Shown piece by piece: positions 9,020-16,725 of a stretch of 55,061 bases of DNA; position 1 is the first letter of the stretch, and each line of letters starts with the position of its first letter. The position numbers and the translations under genes were made by a program. The notes under the pieces were generated by a model. That model did not search any database and had not been told where the DNA came from. It worked only from the letters and a program-made list of their open reading frames with translations. The stretch is taken from the IMG/VR virus record IMGVR_UViG_3300021420_000042, positions 1 to 55,061 of that record. One strand, 5' to 3'. This DNA comes from a virus.

Positions 9020-9769
9020 GTGGCAGAACTTGTCGTATTTCACTGTGGCATGCCGAGCGAACAAAAGATCATCAAGGCGGCGTTCCCCGACAACGTCGTG
9101 CTGAGCGGAACCGACAAGTTCAATCTGCCTGATCTGGTGCCGGCCGGCACGACACGGCTGGTCTCGATCGGACTGTGCGGTGGCCTTTACGGGTCGCTGA
9201 AAGTAGCCGGCGTGGCGCTGGCGAGCTTCCTGGTCGATGGCCAGGGCAACAAGTGGCCCTGTGACCGCACCTGGAACGTCAGGTTGCTGCGCTTGGCCAA
9301 GATCGCAACCGACCCGGTAGCGTCGCCGACCAATCCAGATTCTTACGACACGGTGCCGGCCGCATGGGCGGCCGGCGTCCGAACCTGTCCGTGGTATTCC
9401 TCCGGCGTCATGGATCAAGGCGATACCGTGCCGCAGCGCCAGGCGCTGTTCGCCGCAACGGGTGCCATGGCGATCGATGACGAGTCGATCTATAGCGCCA
9501 AGGAAGCCAAGCGCCGCGGCATTGCCTTCAATATCGCGCGCCCCTTGTCGGACGATGCTTCGGAAACACTGCCGTTTGCGTTGCGCGGCAGGATCATGAA
9601 CGCCAACGGGTCCGCCAATCTGCCGTATTTCCTGAGTCAGATCGCCACCGAGCCGCTGTGGCAGACGTTGCAAATTCCCAAGATCATCATGGATTACAAC
9701 GCCTCGCTGGCCGCCTTGCGTGCGTTGACGCAAGCAATGAGCGGTTCGCCGACGTTTCACAACTCGTAA
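9020..9769 (+). CDS. Nucleoside phosphorylase superfamily protein, HpnG-like
   Basis: 249 residues starting at GTG, with CGGAGG six bases upstream. The order of motifs fits the PNP/UDP phosphorylase fold and most resembles hopanoid-associated phosphorylase HpnG: LVSIGLCGGL (normally FGIAGGL), then LFAATGAMAIDDES (normally the VDMES ribose-binding site), then ARPLSDDASETLP (the catalytic Asp of the SD motif is kept), and a C-terminal helical tail ending in ALRALTQAM. The Met of the usual DMES is Asp here. The family cleaves N-glycosidic bonds of nucleosides or of adenosylhopane. The substrate is unknown. It lies between the endolysin and a nucleotide-enzyme operon, suggesting an auxiliary metabolic role. 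Confidence 0.65.
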   Translation: MAELVVFHCGMPSEQKIIKAAFPDNVVLSGTDKFNLPDLVPAGTTRLVSIGLCGGLYGSLKVAGVALASFLVDGQGNKWPCDRTWNVRLLRLAKIATDPVASPTNPDSYDTVPAAWAAGVRTCPWYSSGVMDQGDTVPQRQALFAATGAMAIDDESIYSAKEAKRRGIAFNIARPLSDDASETLPFALRGRIMNANGSANLPYFLSQIATEPLWQTLQIPKIIMDYNASLAALRALTQAMSGSPTFHNS

Positions 9770-9861
9770 GACCTTTGCGTAACCGGTCTAACTCCGGCAC
9801 GTCATTGCCCGGTGCCGGTTGCGGGTATAGAGCCGCACTATCAAACAAATAATAAACCGTT

Positions 9862-9884
9862 CGTTCCCTTGTCCAGCGATGGAG
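9862..9884 (+). promoter_or_regulatory. Shared leader element (block 1 plus Shine-Dalgarno block)
   Basis: CGTTCCCTTGTCC followed by GATGGAG, just before the ATG at 9890. It is a variant of the leader element found before five other genes. The A-to-G and C-to-U differences from the consensus still allow G-U pairing with the antisense copy at 52317-52341. Confidence 0.5.
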
Positions 9885-9889
9885 TTCAT

Positions 9890-11194
9890 ATGGCACCGCC
9901 CAACGGGAAGGCGAAGCAAGTTCTTTTGCATACGGAATCCGGCCGCTTCGGCTCGACCCTGACCGACGATGAGATCAGCAACGCAGTTGATGTACTCACT
10001 GCGCACGACGGCAACGCCTCCGCGGCGGCGCGCTCGATCGGCATGCCAGAGACATCATTCCAACGGCGCGTGAAGGCCGCGGCCGAGCGTGGCCTGCTTG
10101 GCACGATTCCGGTGCTACCTGGTTACTTTATCAAGAACACCTCGACCCAGCTTGGGCCTGACGGCGAACTGCAGCGCGAATGGATCAGGCAGGCCAAGGA
10201 GCCTGGCGAGACATTCGAGATGCCGGCCGGCCATATCATCAAGGGTATCTCGGCATTGGTCGGCGGCGACGGCCGCACCATGCAGCAATGGGTCAAGACC
10301 CGCAACGATCAGGACAACATAGACTGGGTCGAGGTTCTTAAAAACGCCTTCGCCGAATACAAGGGACGCGCCAAGCCGATCAAAGCGCCGCTGCGCGCCG
10401 ACAAAGATTTTCTCAATCTCATTCCGTGCAACGACTGGCACATCAACATGCTGACCTGGTGGCGCGAGGTCGGCGAAAGCTGGGACTTGAAGATTGCCGA
10501 GCGCGTCATTGGCGAAGCCATCGATGTCGTGATCGGCCGCACCAGGCCGGCCGGCACTGCCGTCGTGCTGGGCGGCGGCGATCTGATGCACAACGATGAC
10601 AACACCAATCGCACCGCCAAGTCGCACAACTTGCTCGACGCCGATGGGCGCCACGAAAAGGGTGTCGAGGTGGCGCAGCGCCTGATGGTCCGCACCATCG
10701 AAGCGGCACTGCGCCACAACAAAAAGGTGATCGTGCGAATCCTCAAGGGCAATCACGACGAATATTCGTCTGTTGCCATCGCGCACTTTCTCAAGGCGTG
10801 GTTTCACAACGAACCAAGGATCAAAGTCGATCTCGATGGCTCGCTGTTCTGGTGGTATCGGTTCGGGTCTGTGTTGCTTGGTGCCACGCACGGCCACACC
10901 GTCAAGATTTCCCAGATGCCTGGCATCATGGCGACGCGCCGTGCCGAGGACTGGGGCCAGACAAAATTCCGTTACGTGCATGGCTTCCACATTCACCACA
11001 AGGAAAAGATCGCCACCGAAGGCGAAGGCGTGATCTGCGAGACCCATCAAGCGCCGATCCCGCAGGACGGTTTTAATTTCGGGTCCGGTTATCTGGCCGG
11101 CCGTTCGGTGCAGACCATCACGTACCACAAGGACATCGGCGAGCATGGCCGCACGCGTGAGGCCATCATGGATGCAAGCGTGGTGGGCCGATGA
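9890..11194 (+). CDS. Calcineurin-like metallophosphoesterase with N-terminal helix-turn-helix
   Basis: 434 residues from the ATG at 9890 (GGAG five bases upstream; a longer frame to 9812 lacks a Shine-Dalgarno). Residues about 20-65 form a helix-turn-helix (TDDEISNAVDVLTAHDGNAS, then ARSIGMPETSFQRRV). The phosphoesterase domain shows all metal motifs: NDWHIN, GGGDLMH, LKGNHDE, THGH and HGFHIHH. Proteins with this architecture are common in phages of alphaproteobacteria, sometimes labelled oxidoreductase or DNA-binding. The combination suggests a nuclease or phosphodiesterase acting on DNA. Its TGA overlaps the next ATG, so it heads the operon that ends at 13863. Confidence 0.75.
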   Translation: MAPPNGKAKQVLLHTESGRFGSTLTDDEISNAVDVLTAHDGNASAAARSIGMPETSFQRRVKAAAERGLLGTIPVLPGYFIKNTSTQLGPDGELQREWIRQAKEPGETFEMPAGHIIKGISALVGGDGRTMQQWVKTRNDQDNIDWVEVLKNAFAEYKGRAKPIKAPLRADKDFLNLIPCNDWHINMLTWWREVGESWDLKIAERVIGEAIDVVIGRTRPAGTAVVLGGGDLMHNDDNTNRTAKSHNLLDADGRHEKGVEVAQRLMVRTIEAALRHNKKVIVRILKGNHDEYSSVAIAHFLKAWFHNEPRIKVDLDGSLFWWYRFGSVLLGATHGHTVKISQMPGIMATRRAEDWGQTKFRYVHGFHIHHKEKIATEGEGVICETHQAPIPQDGFNFGSGYLAGRSVQTITYHKDIGEHGRTREAIMDASVVGR

Positions 11195-11769
11195 GCAACG
11201 ACAACATCGATCGCAACTACGATTGGATTCAGACCTACAGCGGCCATCGCTTCTATCCGTTGGCGCCCGACTATCAGGATATCGAGATCATCGATATCGC
11301 CGCCGCCTTATCCAAGCTGTGTCGCTATGGCGGCCACTGCCTGCGGTTTTATTCGGTGGCCGAGCATTGCGTGTTGATGGCGCGCAAGGCGCCGGCCCAT
11401 CTGCGCCTGGCCATGCTGTTGCACGACGCCAGCGAGGGCCTGGGCCTGGTCGATATCCCGCGGCCGGTCAAGCACGCCATGCCGGAATATCTGGCGATCG
11501 AGCGCCGGCTGACTGCGGCCGTGGCGCACCGGTTCGGCCTGCCAAACCCGTTGCCGCCAGAGGTCCATCAATACGATGAGCGGATCATCGTTGATGAGCG
11601 GGCGCAAAACATGCGCGACACCGATCACTATTGGCACCACGCCCCTCCCCGCGTCCAGCCGCTTGGCGTGCGTCTGCAGTTCTGGACGCCGCAGCAAGCC
11701 AAGATCGAGTTCTTGTCGGACTGCGCCGCCGCGATTGCCGGCGAACTGATCTATGAGGCCGCAGCATGA
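11191..11769 (+). CDS. HD-domain phosphohydrolase (YfbR-like)
   Basis: 192 residues. The HD signature is clear: RFYSVAEHCVLMA gives the first His, and AMLLHDASEGLG gives the His-Asp pair with the following Glu. Proteins of this type are widespread in phages and resemble 5'-deoxynucleotidase YfbR, which dephosphorylates dNMPs; some relatives act on dATP. It overlaps both neighbours by four bases (ATGA). Next to a nucleoside 2-deoxyribosyltransferase it probably works in nucleotide salvage or pool control. The exact substrate cannot be read from sequence. Confidence 0.75.
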   Translation: MSNDNIDRNYDWIQTYSGHRFYPLAPDYQDIEIIDIAAALSKLCRYGGHCLRFYSVAEHCVLMARKAPAHLRLAMLLHDASEGLGLVDIPRPVKHAMPEYLAIERRLTAAVAHRFGLPNPLPPEVHQYDERIIVDERAQNMRDTDHYWHHAPPRVQPLGVRLQFWTPQQAKIEFLSDCAAAIAGELIYEAAA

Positions 11770-12185
11770 AGCTTTATCTCGCCGGCCCGCTTATGACGAC
11801 TGCGGAACGCATGTTCAACGCCGAACTGGCGCGGCTGTTGCGGCTCATGGGATACGAGGTGTTCCTGCCGCAGGAATCCGAACAGCAAAACACCGAGTCC
11901 AACGCGATCTTTCTGTCAGATGTCGCCGGCATCGATTGGTGCGACGTGATCGTGGCCAACATGGACGGTCCTGATCCTGACAGCGGGACCTGTTGGGAAT
12001 GCGGTTACGGGTTTCGCAAAAAATCTGTGGTGGTGTATCGCACCGACATCCGCAGCGAAGGTCAGCCGTTCGGCCCGTACAATTTGATGCTGCACCAGGC
12101 CGCTACCATGGTGCTGGATTTGCGCTGGCTTTCGGTCAACAGGATCGCCGTCGATATCGATCATGCACTGCGCACCTTGCCATGA
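11766..12185 (+). CDS. Nucleoside 2-deoxyribosyltransferase
   Basis: 139 residues. The family motifs are plain: KLYLAGPLM at the N-terminus, a central LSDVAGIDWCDVIVANMDG, then DPDSGTCWECGYG, where the Asp and Glu match the nucleophile and base region of the PF05014 family. The enzyme exchanges bases on 2'-deoxyribonucleosides. It is coupled by ATGA overlaps to the HD hydrolase before it and the glycosyltransferase after it. In the phage it could recycle host deoxynucleosides or help supply an altered base. No gene for making a modified base was recognised near it. Confidence 0.8.
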   Translation: MKLYLAGPLMTTAERMFNAELARLLRLMGYEVFLPQESEQQNTESNAIFLSDVAGIDWCDVIVANMDGPDPDSGTCWECGYGFRKKSVVVYRTDIRSEGQPFGPYNLMLHQAATMVLDLRWLSVNRIAVDIDHALRTLP

Positions 12186-13285
12186 TCACAGCCACACTTG
12201 GCGTGGCCGGTGCGCTGGTCGCAGTCAATCTCGCCTCGATTGCCATTGCGTGGCGGCGCATCAAGCCGCCGCGCGATAAGCTCACTACCAGGCTGGCGAA
12301 GATCACACTGATCCGGCCGGCGTGCGGCTGGACCGAAGATTACGAGATCAGGACACTGGCGTCGAGTTTCAAGCTCGACTACAGCAACCTGGAAATCATT
12401 TTTTGCGTTGCCGACGCTGCCGATCCTATCGTGCCGGCCATCCGTGCCTTGATCGCGGATCATCCGCTGCACAATGCCACGTTGCTGATCGGCGACGACA
12501 AGTTCTGCGCCAATCCCAAGCTCAACAACATGGACAAGGGCTGGACCGCCGCCACTGGCGATTGGGTCATCATCGCGGATTCCAACGTGTTGCTGCCGAC
12601 CGATGCGGTGTCGCAAATGATCCTGCCGATCCTGCCGCCCGGTGTCGGCCTGGTTTGTTCGCCGCCGCTTGGCGCCAAGCCGGATGGCTTCGCCGCCGAA
12701 CTGGAATGCGCGTTTCTCAATACATATCAGGCGCGCTGGCAGTTTGTGGTTGATCAATTCGGCTTTGGCTTCGCCATGGGCAAGGTGCTGGCGTTCGATC
12801 GCGACCTGTGGAACGCATGGGGCGGCATCCGCGTGCTGGCCAGCGAGATCGCCGAAGATGCCGCGGCCACCAAGGTGGTGCGAGCGCACGGCCGATCGGT
12901 GCGCCTGGTCGGCGCGCCGCTGCCTCAGTTATTGGGCAAACGGACGTTGCGCGCCGTGTTTGACCGACAAACGAGGTGGGCGAGGCTGCGCCGTGCCACG
13001 TTCCCGGCGACCTTTGCCATCGAATTGTTCTCGACCGTCGCGGTGCCGCTGGTCCTGTTGGCGAGCGGCGGCGGCCTTGCCACGCCGCTGATCATGACCA
13101 TGGCCACGTCGATCTGGTACGGCGCGGAGATGGCGCTGGCCAAGGCCAAGGGCTGGCACGTTTCATGGCGCTCGCCGTTTGCGTGCGCGTTGCGCGACGC
13201 GCTGATCCTTTGGATTTATGTCGATGCCTGGCTGCGCGATGATTTTGTCTGGCGCGGCAACAAGATGAGCGTTGGAACAGTTTGA
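12182..13285 (+). CDS. Membrane glycosyltransferase, GT21 (HpnI / ceramide glucosyltransferase-like)
   Basis: 367 residues from the ATG at 12182, which overlaps the previous stop. An N-terminal membrane helix (GALVAVNLASIAIAW) is followed by the GT21 signature in order: ADAADP, IIADSNVLLP, ASEIAEDAAATK and RQTRWARLRR (the Q/RxxRW motif). Two or three membrane segments close the protein. GT21 enzymes transfer a sugar to a membrane lipid; bacterial relatives include HpnI of hopanoid synthesis. A host-like lipid glycosyltransferase inside a tightly overlapping phage operon suggests surface or membrane modification, for example changing the receptor of the lysogen. The donor and acceptor are unknown. 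Confidence 0.75.
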   Translation: MITATLGVAGALVAVNLASIAIAWRRIKPPRDKLTTRLAKITLIRPACGWTEDYEIRTLASSFKLDYSNLEIIFCVADAADPIVPAIRALIADHPLHNATLLIGDDKFCANPKLNNMDKGWTAATGDWVIIADSNVLLPTDAVSQMILPILPPGVGLVCSPPLGAKPDGFAAELECAFLNTYQARWQFVVDQFGFGFAMGKVLAFDRDLWNAWGGIRVLASEIAEDAAATKVVRAHGRSVRLVGAPLPQLLGKRTLRAVFDRQTRWARLRRATFPATFAIELFSTVAVPLVLLASGGGLATPLIMTMATSIWYGAEMALAKAKGWHVSWRSPFACALRDALILWIYVDAWLRDDFVWRGNKMSVGTV

Positions 13286-13863
13286 TGCCAAACCACCATC
13301 GCGCCCTGTTCATGTCAGACTTGCATATGGGCGGCCGGCATTTTGATCTCGATCGTCTGGCGCATTTTTTCAAGAACAGGACCGCTGATCGGCTTTATCT
13401 GGTCGGCGATATCCTTGAAGGCATGTCGCGCGTTGCTGGCCGCGCCATTGAGGTGTTGGAAAGCGTCGCGCCCAGTGTCAGCTATATTTACGGCAACCAC
13501 GACTTTCTCCGCGCCATCAACGGCTGGACCTCGGTCGATCATGTGTTTCACGATACGGCGGATGGCAAGCGCCTGTTGGTCACTCATGGTGACAAGTTCG
13601 ATCCGCTCATGAACGGATGGCGCGTCATCTTTCATGCGCTGCCAGCGGCCGTGTTATCGCGGTTCGTGCATCAGCAATTTGTCGTGGCCGCCAAGGAGAC
13701 GGCGATTAGCCAGGGTTGTTCTGGCGTGATCTGCGGCCACTTGCATCACCCTGAGATTCATCACGAGGGCGGGTTTCTCTACATCAACACCGGCGACTTT
13801 GTCGCGAACTGCACCGCCATCGCGGAGGATGGCGACGGCCACTTCACGTTGCTTTACGGTTGA
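13285..13863 (+). CDS. LpxH-like metallophosphoesterase
   Basis: 192 residues. The start ATG overlaps the glycosyltransferase stop (TGATG). The motifs MSDLHMGG, LVGDILEG, IYGNHDF, VTHGDKFD and CGHLHHPEIH match the UDP-2,3-diacylglucosamine hydrolase type of calcineurin-like phosphoesterases (COG2908). LpxH removes UMP during lipid A synthesis. Close relatives of unknown function are often found beside glycosyltransferases. With the GT21 enzyme it forms a plausible envelope-modification pair. It is the last gene of the rightward operon; no terminator is evident in the 190 bases before the convergent genes. Confidence 0.72.
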   Translation: MPNHHRALFMSDLHMGGRHFDLDRLAHFFKNRTADRLYLVGDILEGMSRVAGRAIEVLESVAPSVSYIYGNHDFLRAINGWTSVDHVFHDTADGKRLLVTHGDKFDPLMNGWRVIFHALPAAVLSRFVHQQFVVAAKETAISQGCSGVICGHLHHPEIHHEGGFLYINTGDFVANCTAIAEDGDGHFTLLYG

Positions 13864-13870
13864 TCGGCGG

Positions 13871-14038
13871 TTAACTTTCAAATTTGATGCCGGTCATGGC
13901 CCACATACTACCGCCTGTAGATTGTCTCATGAGGCGATCTCTCGCCCTGCGGCCCGGTGGTCGAGGACGCCGACAGTTTGCGCAGTTGTCACAGCCAATT
14001 GGCTTTTGGTATCGACGCTTTCGGCGTTTCAATTTCAT
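13871..14038 (-). CDS. Small basic protein with CxxCxxC, hypothetical
   Basis: 55 residues: a very basic N-terminus (MKLKRRKRRYQKP) followed by GCDNCANCRRPRPPG. It has a clear leader, AGGACG then ATGTCGCC before the ATG, and that leader is nearly identical to the one before the gene at 29228-29434. It sits at the end of the leftward small-gene operon, 17 bases after the gene at 14055-14261. Function unknown; the Cys cluster could bind zinc or be oxidised. Confidence 0.45.
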   Translation of the reverse strand: MKLKRRKRRYQKPIGCDNCANCRRPRPPGRRARDRLMRQSTGGSMWAMTGIKFES

Positions 14039-14060
14039 GGCGACATACGTCCTGTCAGCG
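14034..14060 (-). repeat. Duplicated leader with Shine-Dalgarno, copy 1
   Basis: 27 bp with 26 identities to 29430-29456, in the same orientation relative to the downstream gene. It includes the AGGACG ribosome-binding site and the start codon. The two downstream genes are not otherwise similar. Confidence 0.7.
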
Positions 14061-14261
14061 CTTACTTCCAGGCACTGTCTCCCGAAATACGCTATCTACA
14101 TTGGGCCAGTGGCCGACGATGCACTCAACAAAGCGTTCCGCGTGCTGGCGATGACCATGGAGAATCAAGGTATCTGACGCCTTCATGCGCGTGCAGTTGC
14201 GGCCCGCATATGCCGGTGCGATAAATAGTAATGTCAGCACGATGATAGACATTTTGGTCAT
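14055..14261 (-). CDS. Small secreted protein
   Basis: 68 residues with a typical signal peptide: MTKMSIIVLTLLFIAPAYAG, cleavage expected after AYA. The mature part is about 49 residues with two Cys residues, which could form a disulfide in the periplasm. The ATG overlaps the stop of the preceding gene (ATGA), a pattern seen through this operon, which supports the start. No family recognised. A periplasmic phage protein could act in lysis, superinfection exclusion or envelope change. Confidence 0.55.
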   Translation of the reverse strand: MTKMSIIVLTLLFIAPAYAGRNCTRMKASDTLILHGHRQHAERFVECIVGHWPNVDSVFRETVPGSKR

Positions 14262-14458
14262 TGTTCGTTGAACCTGATCATCACGGCAGGGATGGTTGGG
14301 CATTTGTCATCGATCACATCTCGAATATGAAACGACGTGATCAGGATGCCGTTATCTTCGTTGCGTGGATAGATGGCGGCGACAAACTTGCCGTGATTAT
14401 CCAGCACCTCAACGATGCGCCGGCCTGTCTGTCGATGAAACGCCGTTCTGACGATCAT
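14258..14458 (-). CDS. Conserved small phage protein
   Basis: 66 residues: MIVRTAFHRQTGRRIVEVLD, then a KFVAAIYPRNEDNG stretch. This is a compact beta-hairpin-rich pattern seen in many small accessory proteins of phages of alphaproteobacteria. It begins at an ATG overlapping the stop of the gene before it and ends in an overlap with the secreted protein gene. A longer upstream frame runs antisense-like through its neighbour and is not used. Function unknown. Confidence 0.6.
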   Translation of the reverse strand: MIVRTAFHRQTGRRIVEVLDNHGKFVAAIYPRNEDNGILITSFHIRDVIDDKCPTIPAVMIRFNEQ

Positions 14459-15138
14459 TCGACGCGCCCGTTTTCGCCGATCTCTCTGGCCACGATCGCC
14501 TCGATCTGATCTGCCGGCACGCCCTTGGCGACCAACTTGGTGCGAAGCTCGGTTTCGGTCGGCTTGCGATGCGGCTCTGGATATTTGGCCGGATCGATCT
14601 CGCTGCACCAGCCCGCGAACGCCGCCTCATCGAATTTGTCCCCGGCGTAGTGCGCCGCGATTTCTCTGATCCGCTCGATCGGCACCGGTTCGCTGCCGAC
14701 ATGGTCATCATCGTGCCATTCCATATTGGTGATGCCGTGGCGCAGGATGCCGGCCGTGCGATCGGAGTCGAGCAGGAAGCCATAGGCCAGGTTGCTGGCG
14801 CGCAATTCGCGCCGCAGCGTTACGGTGCGGTGATAGTGCGCGTCGTAATATCGCGCTTCGCTGTCCTCGATCATCGGTGCGGGCGGCGCGTCCAGCATGA
14901 CGTTGGTCTGTGTTGCGACGCCGATCAGCGCCTTATAGGTGCTGGCCGCGATGGGCCGCTGTTTGGCGCGCTCGATATATTTTTGAATGTGGTTCTTTGG
15001 AATACGGCCTGCGGCAAGTTTTTGCCGCAGGCTCAATTCCTGTGTCGCGCTCAGCGCGACGTATTCCACTTTGACCCGAACATGTCTCGATTCCAATACG
15101 AGACCGGCGATGCGCGCTTTCAATTTCCATGACCTCAT
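14455..15138 (-). CDS. Hypothetical protein
   Basis: 227 residues. A good ribosome-binding site (GAGGTGAGG) precedes the ATG. The protein is mixed alpha/beta and charged, without membrane segments. Its C-terminus (TETELRTKLVAKGVPADQIE) looks like a small helical bundle, and its centre has a His/Asp-rich stretch (YYDAHYHRTVTLRREL and MEWHDDDHVG). No family recognised. It lies in a leftward set of small phage genes with overlapping stops and starts. Confidence 0.6.
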   Translation of the reverse strand: MRSWKLKARIAGLVLESRHVRVKVEYVALSATQELSLRQKLAAGRIPKNHIQKYIERAKQRPIAASTYKALIGVATQTNVMLDAPPAPMIEDSEARYYDAHYHRTVTLRRELRASNLAYGFLLDSDRTAGILRHGITNMEWHDDDHVGSEPVPIERIREIAAHYAGDKFDEAAFAGWCSEIDPAKYPEPHRKPTETELRTKLVAKGVPADQIEAIVAREIGENGRVE

Positions 15139-15156
15139 GACCTCACCTCGCGTGTT

Positions 15157-15438
15157 TCAGTAGGCGACCCACTCTGCGCCTGTTGCCAGGTCGCGGCGCC
15201 GGCCTGAATTCAAGTGTCTGTGCCAGCCTATCGGGTCTCCGGTGCCGTCCCATTGGTCGAGCGCTGTCTTTGCCAACGCCAAGGTGGCGAAGCAATATTT
15301 ATCGTCGTATCCAAACTCGTTGATATCGACGTGCATGGTCCAGTGGTACATAAGCCGCCTGATGCCACAGATTCTGCCGTTCGGCATGGTTCTGTACGCT
15401 GCATATTCGCTCTCTAAGATTTCTTGCAGCGTGATCAT
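15157..15438 (-). CDS. Conserved phage protein with GWHRH motif
   Basis: 93 residues. The C-terminal pattern DPIGWHRHLNSGRRRD followed by GAEWV recurs in small phage and prophage proteins, where the usual wording is GWHRHP..GRRR....GEE. The N-terminal half has many Tyr, Met and His residues. It overlaps the preceding gene by four bases. No biochemical role is known to me. Confidence 0.6.
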   Translation of the reverse strand: MITLQEILESEYAAYRTMPNGRICGIRRLMYHWTMHVDINEFGYDDKYCFATLALAKTALDQWDGTGDPIGWHRHLNSGRRRDLATGAEWVAY

Positions 15439-15764
15439 GGTTCGATCACCTCGGTCTCGATGCGCCGCGTGAACTGCACCAGCTTGATCGTAGTGCCGGT
15501 CAATGCCGCCGTCTTGGCGATGGCCATGGCAATGGGTCGCAGGCTTGCCAGCCTGGCCCGGTCGGCGGCGATCAGCGGCATCATGGCGCCGCCGATCATG
15601 GCGGCACAGACGCCTTCGTTGCCGTCGCGCGGATCGAGCGACACGAATGCCCAGATCGATTCGATTTTGGGCATGGTATTTTTGGGCTGCAATAGCAACG
15701 TGGCTTCCAGCGTCATATCGGCCGGGTCCTGGATGCGGTCGTAGTCCGCTCTGGCATGCTTCAT
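15435..15764 (-). CDS. Conserved hypothetical phage protein
   Basis: 109 residues. It opens with MKHARADYDRIQDP, a motif also seen at the start of other phage accessory proteins, and continues with an IWAFVSLDPRDGNEGV core and the ADRARLASLRPIAMAIAK helix. These features mark a conserved phage family without known function. It overlaps the next gene downstream by four bases. Confidence 0.6.
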   Translation of the reverse strand: MKHARADYDRIQDPADMTLEATLLLQPKNTMPKIESIWAFVSLDPRDGNEGVCAAMIGGAMMPLIAADRARLASLRPIAMAIAKTAALTGTTIKLVQFTRRIETEVIEP

Positions 15765-15769
15765 GCGCT

Positions 15770-16030
15770 TTACCGCTGCGGTGGATATGATCCGCGCGGG
15801 CCGCCTGGCGGTGTGGCCTGCGCCGCGGCCGGCTGCACCTTGCCAGGCTCGACCACGATCAGTTGGCCCTCGTCAAATATGCGGGCATCGATGATTTTGC
15901 CGTCTTTGTCGAGCGTGTCAGGCTCGATAGAAATTCGCACACAGCCGTTCAAATAGACGTGGTGTCCTGTCGCGATGCCGGTGAAGCCGGATACTCGGTC
16001 TTGAACTTTATCACCTAGATTGACGCTCAT
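15770..16030 (-). CDS. Conserved small phage protein (SH3-like)
   Basis: 86 residues from the ATG at 16030. The pattern MSVNLGDKVQDRVSGFTGIA then GCVRISIEP and DARIFDEGQL is a well-known small phage protein: a short beta-barrel (GDKV.D.vtGF.G...g....l.GC......p.......g......fDe..l). Its function is unknown. A Pro/Gly-rich tail follows. The upstream frame that adds nine residues has no better ribosome-binding site. Confidence 0.65.
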   Translation of the reverse strand: MSVNLGDKVQDRVSGFTGIATGHHVYLNGCVRISIEPDTLDKDGKIIDARIFDEGQLIVVEPGKVQPAAAQATPPGGPRGSYPPQR

Positions 16031-16053
16031 TGCAGACTCCGTTGGTTGACCAC

Positions 16054-16302
16054 TCACCCTTTGCCGTTGGTTGTCTTGCGCCGCCGAAATTTGCGGCTGG
16101 CGCGCAATTGCTTGCGTGCCATGCGTTCCAGATTGGCCTTGCGTTCCGCCATGGCGCGCTCGATCTCTTTTTCGTTGAGTTGGTGAGCCTGGATCGGCGG
16201 CGGGATGACGTAACCAAGGCCAGCCAGCACGCGAGCCACGGTCGAGTATTGCGGGCGCTTGGTGCGGCCGGTTTCCCAGTTGTGAAGCGGGCCAGCATGG
16301 CG
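16054..16302 (-). pseudogene. XRE-type HTH fragment in frame behind an amber codon
   Basis: The frame directly follows the TAG of the gene at 16303-16725 and stays open for 82 codons to TGA at 16054. It encodes LHNWETGRTKRP, then a VARVLAGLGYVIPPP stretch and a basic, helical C-terminus. LHNWETG...P...VA is the second half of an XRE helix-turn-helix domain, so the first half is missing. There is no ATG; a GTG at 16239 could start a shorter product. It may be a remnant of a regulator or a read-through extension of the upstream gene. Confidence 0.45.
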
Positions 16303-16725
16303 CTACACCTTTTCGGTTGTTGCAGCCAAGGCTTTTTTGCCGGCAGGCGCCATGACGTATTTGCCGATGCCTACTCTTTTGAGCAGCCTGTCTTTGGCCA
16401 TGTATGACAGCATCTGACCGGCCGCGGTGGTTGATTGGCCTGTGCTTTTTGACAATGTCGCGCTGGTGACTGGGACTTTCAGATTGTTGATAAAGGTCAG
16501 GGCTTGCATGGTGCGCAGTTTGCCGTTGCCGCGTGACGCGACTGTGTCGTCTGCCACCATTGCGATCTCCGGCTCAATGCCCCTTCTTTTGAGTATGGCC
16601 ACGGCATCGCCCAGCTTGTCGGCCGGCGAATCGACGCTCACCGAGTAGTCGAGGCCGATGGCGCGCAGGTCGCGAATGGCTTGTGTTACTGAATGAGATG
16701 TGAAGCGTAATCGAAACATCGGCAT
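16303..16725 (-). CDS. Winged-helix-like protein
   Basis: 140 residues. AAGGAG precedes the ATG at a good distance. The C-terminal 65 residues (ALTFINNLKVPVTSATLSKS, then GQMLSYMAKDRLLKRVGIGK) have the layout of a winged helix: helix, turn, recognition helix, then a wing ending in YVMAPAGK. The N-terminal 60 residues are a separate alpha/beta unit. It is transcribed divergently from the XRE gene at 16897, so it may be a local regulator. It ends in an amber codon followed in frame by HTH-like sequence. Confidence 0.55.
   Translation of the reverse strand: MPMFRLRFTSHSVTQAIRDLRAIGLDYSVSVDSPADKLGDAVAILKRRGIEPEIAMVADDTVASRGNGKLRTMQALTFINNLKVPVTSATLSKSTGQSTTAAGQMLSYMAKDRLLKRVGIGKYVMAPAGKKALAATTEKV

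Noticed and set aside
8138-9760. 540-residue open frame on the minus strand
   Set aside because: It is antisense to the endolysin and phosphorylase genes, Arg/His/Gly-rich without domain features, and explained by high GC.
9020-13285. Hopanoid biosynthesis cluster
   Set aside because: Only relatives of HpnG and HpnI are present; no squalene-hopene cyclase or other pathway genes, and the surrounding genes are phage-type.
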